A stretch of 64,000 nucleotides of DNA from JAGLHV01 sp023143305 [NCBI: Clostridia bacterium] (GTDB taxonomy: Bacteria > CBDUZB01 > JAGLHV01), in contig DAOVVV010000010.1 of assembly GCA_030637025.1 (NCBI GenBank), forward strand, positions 1-64,000. Direction: 5' to 3'. Each line of letters starts with the position of its first letter. The stretch's first letter is position 1. A program made the position numbers and the translations under genes. Under the pieces are notes generated by a model that did not search any database, was not told the origin of the DNA, and worked only from the letters and a program-made list of their open reading frames with translations. Of this stretch, positions 36,952 through 45,291 are shown piece by piece.

Positions 36952-37408
36952 ATTAAACAATTGAGCAGCGTCCTTAAAATGATATGATAGGTTTTATTGA
37001 AAGCAAAAAATATTTTATGCAATAGTAAATGTTGTTTTGTACATAAAATATTGTTGTTTTGTGCATAATTGTATGGTATAGGATTTTGAAGCACAACGGA
37101 GTTTACTTGGTTGACTTAAAGGGAAAATTAGTAAACGGTCTTAGAATAAAAGAATTGGAGTTAGATTTTTACATTTTACATTAAAGATAAAAATAATGCT
37201 AAATGGATAGATTCCTGCTTTTGCAGGAATGACCCGACTAATCCTCCGCCTCAGGCGGATAAGGCGGAGCGGGCAGGCAACAAGGGAAGAAGGCTATTTT
37301 GCAGAAGGCTAAATGCTCATTAAAATAAGGAGGGGACAGTTGGTTGTATGTTTTTCCATATGGTAAAATTATAAAAATTAAACGAGAAGGGTTAAGGAGA
37401 GATTTATT
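36952..37408. other. Intergenic region with the element's right end and a repeat
   Basis: No gene is seen. The transposase element's possible right end (GCAGCGTCCTTAA) is at about 36967. At 37210-37312 is a composite repeat: a GATTCCTGCTTTTGCAGG hairpin, GGCAGGCAA tracts and TATTTTGCAGAAGGCTAAA, whose relatives lie at 50101-50146 and 50825-50903. An AAGGAGAG ribosome binding site precedes the next gene. Confidence 0.6.
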
Positions 37409-37780
37409 ATGGGCAAGGATATCAAATTAAAAGATATTGAATTAAGATTTAGATTTATGAAAGATGAAAACTATTTATTAGATGGGTATCATATGTCTAC
37501 GGAAATTAAAAAACAAGTGGAAGTTAATTTAAGAGATTATGTTAAGGAAAACAAAAATACAATATTGTCCAGGTTAAATGCGTTGAGAAATAAACTGGAA
37601 AAGTATCCTCAATTTGCAGTAAGTGTATATTTAGATGCAGAAGTGAACGGATATTCTAATGGAAGTATCGATTTTACGTTACTTGTTTGTGCAACAATAG
37701 GTGGACGGTCTATTGTAGACAAAATTAAAGTTAAGGATAATAGATTAAACGAAATGTTTACTATTGCGACAGGAAAATAG
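37409..37780 (+). CDS. Small uncharacterised protein
   Basis: I do not recognise this 123-residue protein. It has no signal peptide or membrane segment, has a predicted helix near KKQVEVNLRDYVKENKNTIL, and may contain a beta-rich second half (AVSVYLDAEVNGYSNGSIDF). The gene is preceded by an AGGAGAG ribosome binding site and a composite repeat, and followed by the WecA-like gene. It has no clear partner in the cluster. Confidence 0.65.
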   Translation: MGKDIKLKDIELRFRFMKDENYLLDGYHMSTEIKKQVEVNLRDYVKENKNTILSRLNALRNKLEKYPQFAVSVYLDAEVNGYSNGSIDFTLLVCATIGGRSIVDKIKVKDNRLNEMFTIATGK

Positions 37781-37876
37781 AAAGGCAGTAAAGACGAAAA
37801 AGAAGGTTTAAAGTGGTTGGGAAAGATATAAAGATAGTTGCTAAAGACGGTTACATTGATTTCAAGAGGAGTAAAG

Positions 37877-38785
37877 ATGGAAATTTTGATTGTTTTTTTG
37901 GGTAGTTTGTTGGTTTCTTTGTTGATGATACCTTTGATAATGAAAATAGCAATAAAGAAAAGTTTTTTTGACCGGCCGGAAAATGTTTTAAAAATCCACA
38001 AAGAGCCCATCCCGCATTTGGGAGGGGTGGCTATTTTTATTAGTTTGGTGGTGGGGTTAATTACTGCCGGTTTTTTATTGGAATCATTTAAGTTTGCCGG
38101 AATTATAAGTATGGTTGTTGCTGCGGGTATAGTTTTTTTTATGGGTTTATGGGATGATTTTAAAGAAGTTAAACCTGTTTATCGGTTTATAGCCCAGATA
38201 AGTGCAGGAATTATTCTGGTTTTGTCCGGATATAAAATAGGTTTTGTCAATTGTCCGGGTTTGAGCGGGATTTTGATTGTTCTTTATGTTTTAGGTTCGA
38301 TAAACAGTATGAATTTACTGGATGGGATAGATGGATTAGCTGCCGGGGTGACCTTAATTATTGGCTTGGGATTTTTAACGGCTTTTATTATGCAGGCTAA
38401 TTTTTTTGGAATAGTTGTATCACTTATCTTTATTGGGGCGGTATGGGGTTTTTTACCTTATAATTTTCCTAAAGCGTTTATATTTATGGGAGATAACGGA
38501 AGTACGCTTCTGGGGTTTATCTTAGCTTTTTTAGCCATAAATCTTGCTCAGTCCTCTGAGTTTAGCTGGTTTATTGCCTCGGTTGTGATTATGGGAGTGC
38601 CTATCATTGACACAGCGGTAGCAATTGCAAGGAGAATAATAAAGAAACGGCCGATTTTCCAGGGGGATCGCAGTCATATTTATGATTGGTTAATGGATAA
38701 AGGGATGAGTTCGAAAGAAACGGTATTTATTTTTTGCATAGCGGGGTTTGTTTTTCTTGTTATAGGATTGGTGGTGGGGGTATAA
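37877..38785 (+). CDS. WecA/MraY-family sugar-phosphate transferase
   Basis: The start is placed at the ATG at 37877, which follows AGAGGA; an in-frame TTG at 37838 is less likely. The 302-residue protein has about ten membrane segments. The catalytic loops are seen as LWDDFKEVKPVYRFIAQISA, SMNLLDGIDGLAAG, FMGDNGSTLLGF and QGDRSHIYDWLMDKG. It is the family that moves a HexNAc-phosphate from a UDP-sugar to undecaprenyl phosphate, the first step of lipid-linked polysaccharide assembly. The surface polysaccharide cluster is upstream and the DegT and CapD genes downstream, so it probably starts the same glycan. Confidence 0.92.
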   Translation: MEILIVFLGSLLVSLLMIPLIMKIAIKKSFFDRPENVLKIHKEPIPHLGGVAIFISLVVGLITAGFLLESFKFAGIISMVVAAGIVFFMGLWDDFKEVKPVYRFIAQISAGIILVLSGYKIGFVNCPGLSGILIVLYVLGSINSMNLLDGIDGLAAGVTLIIGLGFLTAFIMQANFFGIVVSLIFIGAVWGFLPYNFPKAFIFMGDNGSTLLGFILAFLAINLAQSSEFSWFIASVVIMGVPIIDTAVAIARRIIKKRPIFQGDRSHIYDWLMDKGMSSKETVFIFCIAGFVFLVIGLVVGV

Positions 38786-39256
38786 AGACGGTTAAAAGGC
38801 GGTTGAATTGGTTTAGATTGGTTTTATTGGTTAGAAAAGAAAAGATAAAAGACAGTTAAAGACAGTTAAAGACAGTTGGAAAAGACGGTTAAAAGGCGGT
38901 TGAATTGGTTTAGATTGGTTTAATCGGTTAGAAAAGAAAAGATAAAAGACAGTTAAAGACAGTTGGAAAAGACGGTTAAAAGACGGTTGAATTGGTTTAG
39001 ATTGGTTTTATTGGTTGAAAAGATAAAAGAGACCTAAAGACAGTCGATAGTCCATAGACTACAGATAAAGACAAAAGACAAAGACAAAGACAAAGACAAA
39101 GACAAAAGACAAAAGACAGAGACAGAGACAGAGACAACGACTAAAGACAAAGAATAGATTCCTGTTTGCACGGGAATGACAAGATAAAAAAGACAAAGAA
39201 TAAAGAGACAGTTCATAGACAGAAACTACGATTATAAATTAGGGGGGAGAAGCAAG
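38786..39256. repeat. 471-base region of tandem and simple repeats
   Basis: No gene is seen. Three tandem units begin at 38784, 38881 and 38968 (97, 87 and about 60 bases) and share AAAGACGGTTAAAAGGCGGTTG followed by GAATTGGTTTAGATTGGTTT (each quoted in parts). The first differs from the second by one extra 10-base step, TTAAAGACAG. From 39041 come reversed AGTCCATAG tracts, then a hexanucleotide (AAAGAC)/(GAGACA) run at about 39065-39138 and a GATTCCTG...GGGAATGAC hairpin at 39157-39180. Confidence 0.85.
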
Positions 39257-40396
39257 ATGAGAAAAGATGAGATAATTCCGATAAACAAGCCGAATATGCC
39301 GGGTTTAAAATCTCTTTTGCCGGAATATTCAGAGGTTTTTGATAATGGAATGCTCACTAATCATAAGTATGTGGGAATCTTTGAGGAAAGGTTAAGGGAA
39401 TATCTAAGAACAGAGAATGTAGTTTGTGTTTCTTGTTGTACTTCAGGGTTGATGTTGGTAGCGAAGTGTTTAGTTTTAACCGGGGAAGTGATTGTTCCCA
39501 GTTTTACTTTTCCGGCTACGGTGCATTCTTTAATCTGGAATAATTTAACCCCTGTATTTGTTGATTGTGATCCGGAAACTTTTAATCTGGATGTTGCCCA
39601 GGTAGAGAAAAAAATTACTGAAAAAACATCGGCTATTCTGGGGGTGTATATATTCGGTAATCCTCCGGAAATGGAGAAGTTAGAGAATTTAGCAAGTAAA
39701 TATCATCTTAAATTGATATTTGATTCTGCCCATGCTTTAGGGGCCCGGTTTGGAGGAAAATTTGCCGGCAACTTCGGTGATGCAGAGGTGTTTAGTTTAG
39801 CACCTACTAAAATAATTACTTCCGGTGAAGGAGGGATAATTACTACTAAAGAGAAGACTTTAGCGGAAAAATTAAGATTAGCCCGTAATTATGGAAATCC
39901 CGGTGATTATGATTGTTCTTTGCTGGGGTTGAATGCCAGAATGAATGAGTTGAGTGCAATATTGGGTTTAAAGAGTATGAATTTATTAGAGGGTAGTATT
40001 GCTAAAAGAGAAGTCCTTGTAGATTTATATAAAAGAGAATTGAGTAAAATTGAGGGAATAGATTTTCAGAAGATTAAAGAGGGGAATCGGACTACTTTTA
40101 ATTATTTTGCTATCTTAATTAATCCCCGGAAGTTTGGTATGAACAATAAAAAGTTACTTTTAGCTTTGAAAGAAAAGGGAATAATGACCCGTATTTATTT
40201 TTATCCTCCGGTACACAGGCAAAAGGTTTATAAACAATATTATGCTACATATATAAATAGTCTTCCCTGTACGGATAAAATAGCCGATTCAATTATTTGT
40301 TTGCCTCTTTATTCGGATATGGGGGAAGAGAGGGTTTTGAGGGTATGTGAGGCAATAAAGGATTTGGGCGGGAATACAAGGCATGAAAGAGGTTGA
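39257..40396 (+). CDS. DegT/DnrJ/EryC1-family PLP aminotransferase
   Basis: The 379-residue protein has the family layout: IPINKPNMPGLKSLL at the start, VSCCTSGLMLVAKCLV as the cofactor-phosphate region, VIVPSFTFPATVHSLIW, and DSAHALGA as the PLP-ring Asp. The Schiff-base lysine is likely in SLAPTKIITSGEGG (about residue 183). Such enzymes make amino sugars such as perosamine or QuiNAc4N from NDP-4-keto sugars, which fits the dehydratase gene following. The sugar product is not known. Confidence 0.93.
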   Translation: MRKDEIIPINKPNMPGLKSLLPEYSEVFDNGMLTNHKYVGIFEERLREYLRTENVVCVSCCTSGLMLVAKCLVLTGEVIVPSFTFPATVHSLIWNNLTPVFVDCDPETFNLDVAQVEKKITEKTSAILGVYIFGNPPEMEKLENLASKYHLKLIFDSAHALGARFGGKFAGNFGDAEVFSLAPTKIITSGEGGIITTKEKTLAEKLRLARNYGNPGDYDCSLLGLNARMNELSAILGLKSMNLLEGSIAKREVLVDLYKRELSKIEGIDFQKIKEGNRTTFNYFAILINPRKFGMNNKKLLLALKEKGIMTRIYFYPPVHRQKVYKQYYATYINSLPCTDKIADSIICLPLYSDMGEERVLRVCEAIKDLGGNTRHERG

Positions 40397-40454
40397 CAAA
40401 GAAAAGTTCATAGTTTAGGGAAAGAAATTGCTGGTTAAATAAGGGGAAGAAAGA

Positions 40455-42284
40455 ATGAAACATTTAAGGATTAGAATTTTATTAATAATAACTGATTTAA
40501 TATTTATTAATGTTGCTTTGATATTTAGTTTCTTTTTAAGATTTGATACTCACTTTCCACCTCTTTATTGGGCTTTATATACGCGTAGTTTTTGGTTTTA
40601 TTCGGGTATGACTATCGGTGTGTTTTATTTCTTTGAGTTTTATCATCATGATTGGCGTTATATGACGGTGCGTAATGTTTTTCGTATTTTTATGTCGGTA
40701 AATATAAGCATTGCTATATATATTGTCTCTCTTTATTTTATCAACAATCTTTCTTTGCCGCGGACAGTAGCAATAATGACTTCTATTATTACTACCGGTT
40801 TGGTTGGCGGGAGTAGATTGTTAATTTATTTAGGTTTTTCTTATTGGAAGAAATTTAATAATATGAGAAATCATCGCTGTAAAAAAGTAATTATTATAGG
40901 TGCCGGGAGTTGTGGGGAATTGTTAGTTCGGGATATGGAAAAAAACGGTTATGTTCCTTACCGGCCGGTAGGTTTTCTCGATGATAATTCGGCCAAAAAG
41001 GGAATGATTATCCGGGATATTCCTATTTTAGGCAAGATTGAAGAAGCGGAAAAATGGGTTAAAGAGAAAAAAGCAGTCATGCTTATTATTGCTATTCCCT
41101 CAATAGCCGTTGAGCGAACAAAAGAAATTATTTCTTTATGTGAAAAGGCAGGGGTAGAATTAAAGAGGGTTCCTTCTCTTTTTAATATCCTGGATGGTTC
41201 TTTGCAGGTTAGTCAAATAGGGGAGGTTAAAGCGGAAAATGTTTTAGAGAGGGAGGTGCATTTTAAAAAAAATGCTACAACAGCTAAATTTCTAAAAGGG
41301 AAAATAGTGATGGTAACCGGGGCTGGGGGTTCTATCGGAGCAGAATTGTGTAGGCAGATTGTTAATTTTAATCCGCGCCAGTTAGTCTTGTTAGATAATT
41401 CCGAGCATTCACTTTATGCAATATATATGGAATTATTAAATAAATCTTCTCAGTCTATTCTTAAACCGGTGATTGCCGATATTCAACATAAAACAAAGAT
41501 GAAGAGTGTTTTTAAAAATTGTGTTCCCCAGATTATTTTTCATGCAGCAGCTTATAAACATGTGCCTTTAATGGAAGAAAGTATAGATGTAGCTATTAAA
41601 AACAATATCGGAGGAACCAAAAATATAGCTGCTTTGGCAGTTGAACATAAGGTAGAAAAATTTGTAATGATATCTACAGATAAGGCTGTTAATCCTACCA
41701 GTATTATGGGGGCTACTAAACGGGTTGCGGAAAAAGTAGTACAGTCTTTACATAATGTGGAGCAGACGAGTTTTTGTGCAGTCCGATTCGGCAATGTTTT
41801 AGATAGTAGCGGGAGTGTTTTACCTTTATTTAGAAAACAGATAGCACAGGGAGGCCCTTTGACTGTGACTCATCCTGAAGTAATCAGGTACTTTATGACG
41901 ATTTCCGAAGCGGTACATTTAGTTTTGACGGCGGGTAGTATGAGTCAGGGCGGAGAGCTTTTTGTGCTTAATATGGGAAAACCGGTGAAAATTCTTAATA
42001 TGGCGGAATCGTTGATCAGGTTATCAGGTTTATGTCCGTATACAGATATCGATATAGAATTTACCGGGTTAAGGCCGGGTGAAAAATTATATGAAGAACT
42101 TTTAACTAAAAAAGAAAATGTATTAAAGACGGAGAATGATAAAATATTTACGACTTTTTCAGGTAAGGTAGAAAAAGAGCCGTTATTTGAGGAAGTTGAG
42201 AAACTTTGGCATTTAGCTGATAAGCAAGACTTGGATATGGCTATGCTTAAATTGAAACAACTTGTTCCGGAATATAAAAATTAA
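40455..42284 (+). CDS. CapD/FlaA1-like NDP-sugar dehydratase/epimerase with membrane domain
   Basis: The 609-residue protein has four N-terminal membrane segments (first 125 residues), then two Rossmann domains. The first has VIIIGAGSCGELLVRDME (about 146-165) and the second has VMVTGAGGSIGAELCRQ (about 284-300). The active-site stretch MISTDKAVNPTSIMGATKR (about 404-422) has Met in place of Tyr, as in UDP-GlcNAc 4,6-dehydratases of the PglF/WbpM/CapD type. It probably makes the 4-keto-6-deoxy sugar used by the DegT aminotransferase encoded just upstream. Confidence 0.95.
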   Translation: MKHLRIRILLIITDLIFINVALIFSFFLRFDTHFPPLYWALYTRSFWFYSGMTIGVFYFFEFYHHDWRYMTVRNVFRIFMSVNISIAIYIVSLYFINNLSLPRTVAIMTSIITTGLVGGSRLLIYLGFSYWKKFNNMRNHRCKKVIIIGAGSCGELLVRDMEKNGYVPYRPVGFLDDNSAKKGMIIRDIPILGKIEEAEKWVKEKKAVMLIIAIPSIAVERTKEIISLCEKAGVELKRVPSLFNILDGSLQVSQIGEVKAENVLEREVHFKKNATTAKFLKGKIVMVTGAGGSIGAELCRQIVNFNPRQLVLLDNSEHSLYAIYMELLNKSSQSILKPVIADIQHKTKMKSVFKNCVPQIIFHAAAYKHVPLMEESIDVAIKNNIGGTKNIAALAVEHKVEKFVMISTDKAVNPTSIMGATKRVAEKVVQSLHNVEQTSFCAVRFGNVLDSSGSVLPLFRKQIAQGGPLTVTHPEVIRYFMTISEAVHLVLTAGSMSQGGELFVLNMGKPVKILNMAESLIRLSGLCPYTDIDIEFTGLRPGEKLYEELLTKKENVLKTENDKIFTTFSGKVEKEPLFEEVEKLWHLADKQDLDMAMLKLKQLVPEYKN

Positions 42285-42299
42285 ATATAAAAGATAAAA

Positions 42300-42356
42300 A
42301 AAAGGGGGGGAGACTACACTTTGAGTAGTTGAAAGTGTACAGGTCTGACCCCTTTT
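42300..42356 (+). terminator. Compound hairpin between dehydratase and chaperone genes
   Basis: AAAAGGGG at 42300-42307 pairs with CCCCTTTT at 42349-42356. Inside is a 7-base stem ACACTTT/AAAGTGT (42316-42338). T-rich sequence follows the outer stem. It can act as a terminator or attenuator. The inner sequence (GTACAGGTCTGACCCC) is a sequence I recall as a widespread bacterial repeat. Confidence 0.5.
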
Positions 42357-42372
42357 ATAATAAGGAGGTAAA

Positions 42373-43239
42373 ATGTTAAAAATAAAAATACTTTTTAGTT
42401 TTTCGGTTATTATTTTGTTAATAACTTCCAGTTATTTATTGATTGATATGTTCGGGGGGAAAGGGGGGTATCCTTCCCAAATCGGGAAGGAAGATGTTTT
42501 AGTAGAGGTAAATAATTACTGGATGACAGCAGAGGAATTTAAAGGTGAAGTAATGAATTTATCCTCTACCGAGAAAAGAAAACTCGCTACTTATCAGGGG
42601 AAGAAACAGTTTTTAGAAACTATAATAGAGAGAGAGATCTTATTACAGGAGGCCCAGAAACAAAATCTGGATAAAGATAAAGATTTTATGAGAACTATAG
42701 AAAAATATTGGGAACAGGCTTTACTGCAGACGCTTTTAAAGAAAAAAAGCAAAGAAATTAAGGAAACGGTTGGGGTTAGTGATAAGGAAATAAATGGTTA
42801 TCGTTTGAAAATGCAGGAAGAAGTCTGGGCAAAAGTGGTGTTATTAAGCAGTAATCGAGCTACTAAACAGTTAATTAAAGAAAAGGATATGCAGGAAGGG
42901 ATTGAAAAGCTAAAAGAATTTGTTTTAGACAGTGAAGAATGGCAATGGTATGGCATAGGAGATTTAGAGTGGAAGATAGAAAAGGTTTTATTTTCGTTAT
43001 CGGAAGGAGAAATAAGTAAACCGATAAAGATATATTCTGATTGGGCGGTAATGAAGGCCGGGAAACGAAGAAAGAAAATAAAAGTAAAGAAATTATCGGA
43101 TGATGAGATTGCTGTGATTATTAAAAGACGGAAAGAAACCGAAGAAATGGAAAACTGGTTAAATCAATTGGATGAGCAGGCGAGAATTATTCAGAATAAA
43201 AAGGTATTGGAAGATTTAGATTTAAATATAGAATTATAA
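42373..43239 (+). CDS. SurA/PpiC-like membrane-anchored chaperone
   Basis: The 288-residue protein has an N-terminal signal anchor (about 7-28), then a SurA/PrsA-type N-terminal helical domain with LETIIEREILLQEAQKQNLD, and a region matching a degraded parvulin domain (about 185-240, with WYGIGDLEWKIEKVLFSLSE and EGEISKPIKIYSDWAVMKAG). Several parvulin active-site residues are not apparent, so it may have chaperone rather than isomerase activity. It is placed in the envelope and may help assemble outer-membrane proteins. Confidence 0.75.
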   Translation: MLKIKILFSFSVIILLITSSYLLIDMFGGKGGYPSQIGKEDVLVEVNNYWMTAEEFKGEVMNLSSTEKRKLATYQGKKQFLETIIEREILLQEAQKQNLDKDKDFMRTIEKYWEQALLQTLLKKKSKEIKETVGVSDKEINGYRLKMQEEVWAKVVLLSSNRATKQLIKEKDMQEGIEKLKEFVLDSEEWQWYGIGDLEWKIEKVLFSLSEGEISKPIKIYSDWAVMKAGKRRKKIKVKKLSDDEIAVIIKRRKETEEMENWLNQLDEQARIIQNKKVLEDLDLNIEL

Positions 43240-43310
43240 AATCCCCCTAACCCCCTTTTTCAAAGGGGGAAAAACATAGGGGGGAGAAAACAGAGGAAGG
43301 AGATTAAACG
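43239..43310. repeat. CCCCCTAACCCCC hairpin repeat and ribosome binding site
   Basis: Bases 43239-43273 read AATCCCCCTAACCCCCTTT with CAAAGGGGG, one of four copies of this family in the window (others at 12190, 44354 and 52915). AGGAAGGAG precedes the next start codon. Confidence 0.75.
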
Positions 43311-43949
43311 ATGAATCAAAAAAATGTTTTCGCAGGGAAGAGAAAGTATTATTTCATTAATGAGTATTTTCAGATAAAAGACATATTGAAAGTTTGTTTT
43401 TTGGTAGTTGTCGGATGTGTTATTTTTGCTGCAATTATATATCTTTTTTCAAAGCAGACGATGACTACTTCTTTTGAAAATTCCCGTTTAGTGTTGAAAA
43501 GTACGGCGGATTTTATTTTTCCTGCTCTTGTTTCCAGTATGATTGTGGTAATTACGGTGTTAAGTATTATTTGCCTTATAGTAGTTTTATTTGCTTCTCA
43601 AAATATAATAAGGCCGATGTGTATTTTAGCCGGGAAGGTCAAGGATATGGGTGAAGGGGACCTTACTTTAACTATTAATTCAACGGCTCAGGTTGAAATG
43701 GGAGAAGTGGTTGGAAATTTTAATGAAATGCTTGAAAAACTTAAAAGCCGTATATTGCAAATAAAAGGAATAAACGGTGAATTAGGAGAAAACATTGAAA
43801 AATTAAGGAAAATACGCGGAACCTGTTCACAAGAAGAAGCTAAATTAATAGAAGAGTTATTGAAAAAACAAGAAGAAATAAGTGAGAGGCTTGCTTATTT
43901 TAAAACGGAGAGTAAAGACAAAAGACAGTCCATAGTCCACAGTCAATAG
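43311..43949 (+). CDS. HAMP-domain membrane protein with repeat-derived tail
   Basis: The 212-residue protein has two membrane segments (about 28-48 and 70-95) and a HAMP domain (about 96-147, SQNIIRPMCILAGKVKDMGE). A coiled coil follows (about 150-200). No kinase, cyclase or chemoreceptor domain follows. The last 13 residues (SKDKRQSIVHSQ) are encoded by the start of the AAAGACAGTCCATAGTCC repeat tract, where the stop codon also lies, so the true end was probably lost or has been extended. It may be a small sensor or a stator-like scaffold. Confidence 0.7.
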   Translation: MNQKNVFAGKRKYYFINEYFQIKDILKVCFLVVVGCVIFAAIIYLFSKQTMTTSFENSRLVLKSTADFIFPALVSSMIVVITVLSIICLIVVLFASQNIIRPMCILAGKVKDMGEGDLTLTINSTAQVEMGEVVGNFNEMLEKLKSRILQIKGINGELGENIEKLRKIRGTCSQEEAKLIEELLKKQEEISERLAYFKTESKDKRQSIVHSQ

Positions 43950-44681
43950 TCCATAGTCCATAGATAAAGAATAAAGACAGTCCATAGTCCACAGTCAATA
44001 GTCCATAGACAAAGACAAAGACAAAGACAAAGAATAAAGAATAAAGAATAAAGAATAAAGACAGTCTATAGTCGATAGTCGATAGTCCATAGACAAAGAA
44101 TAAAGATAGTCCATAGATAAAGACTAAAGAATAAATACTAAATTCAAAATACAAAATTCTAAACAAAGACAAAGAATAAAAATAAATACTAAATAACAAC
44201 TTTAAACAAAGCAAGCTTTGCAACTACTGGATTCCGCATCATCCGCCTCAGGCGGAGCGGAATGACAACATAAAAACATAAATTCAAAACAAAGACAAAG
44301 ACAAAAGATAAAGAGTAAAAACAGTCCATAGAACAGAAACAAATGCAAAGAATAAATCCCCCTAACCCCCTTTTCCAAAGGGGGAAACTCAATGAGGGCT
44401 GTTGCTTTGCTCCAGCAAAATAAAGAGAAGACGGTAAAGATAGTCCATAGACAGAAGATGCAGTTATAAGTTATTAGTTATGAGTTTTTAGTTAAAAAAG
44501 TTTGAAGTTTGAAGTTGGGATTTGGGAATTTGAAAGAAGAGTCAAACATAGTTTATGACAATGTATGACGCGAACGAAGTGAGTATATGACTATTTGTGA
44601 CAGTGATTGTAAAGCAAGCAAAATACTAATCTGTAATGAGGAATAACAAATTGGTTAGGGTGAATAGCAATTGGGGAGATT
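43950..44681. repeat. 732-base region of tandem repeats
   Basis: No gene is seen. Tracts of AGTCCATAGTCCACAGTC and (AAAGAC) or (AAAGAAT) runs fill 43920-44130. A GATTCCGCATC...GCGGAATGAC hairpin lies at 44229-44268, a CCCCCTAACCCCC hairpin at 44354-44387, a fragment of the GCTCCAGCA tract near 44404 and a TTATAAGTTATTAGTTATGAG tract at 44465-44500 that resembles the reverse of the kinase leader. The final 170 bases are AT-rich unremarkable sequence. Confidence 0.75.
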
Positions 44682-45245
44682 ATGCTTAAGCTGAGGATAG
44701 GTATATTAAGTAGTTGTTTATTATTGTGCTGGTGCGGTTCTTTTGGCTGGGCAGCACAAAAATGGAAAAAGATAAATAGTGAATATTGTGAAATATATTT
44801 TTTAAGCTATAGTGAACTTAAAAAAATAAACTCTAATGTCGATGTATCCTCTATTTCTTTGGATTTCAAGAAAAAGATTATAAATTCTAAAATAAAAACT
44901 AAAAGCATTAGTGAAAAAGTAAAGCGAAAGTTTGATATTATTTTCAGGAAAGCGGAAGAAATTTTAAATATGTATCCCAGGGGGATAAATGTCAAAATAA
45001 GGATTTATTTAAACCAGAAACAGCTGAACAGGGTATATCGTAAAATGTTTAAGGGAGAAAATAAAGCCCTCTCTTTTTATATTTATAAAACCAATACTAT
45101 TTATATCAGCACTGAACATATTTCAGAAGGAGTATTAGCTCATGAAATGGGGCATTGTATTATCGACCACTATTTTGTGATTCTCCCACCCCGTAATGTA
45201 CAGGAAATATTAGCTATTTATGTGGATACTCATTTAAAAGATTAA
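44682..45245 (+). CDS. Secreted protein with HExxH metalloprotease motif
   Basis: The 187-residue protein has a signal peptide (LRIGILSSCLLLCWCGSFGW, cleavage likely before AAQ). Near the C-terminus is AHEMGHCIID, the HExxH zinc motif, followed by NVQEILAIYVDTHL in which the Glu (E) could be the third ligand. This is the layout of a gluzincin-type peptidase, but the protein is short and most of the N-terminal region is unfamiliar. It lies alone between a repeat region and the minus-strand gene. It is not clearly an active protease. Confidence 0.65.
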   Translation: MLKLRIGILSSCLLLCWCGSFGWAAQKWKKINSEYCEIYFLSYSELKKINSNVDVSSISLDFKKKIINSKIKTKSISEKVKRKFDIIFRKAEEILNMYPRGINVKIRIYLNQKQLNRVYRKMFKGENKALSFYIYKTNTIYISTEHISEGVLAHEMGHCIIDHYFVILPPRNVQEILAIYVDTHLKD

Positions 45246-45291
45246 AGGAATAAAAGTGAGATTGGTTATATCATGATATTTATGATTTATA

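Noticed and set aside
38784-39030. Considered a CRISPR array
   Set aside because: No unique spacers; units are long, unequal and degenerate.
39034-39216. Frame on the minus strand made of Leu and Ser runs
   Set aside because: It translates the (AAAGAC) simple repeat.
43900-44392. Two overlapping minus-strand frames
   Set aside because: They consist of translated AGTCCATAG and AAAGAC repeats.
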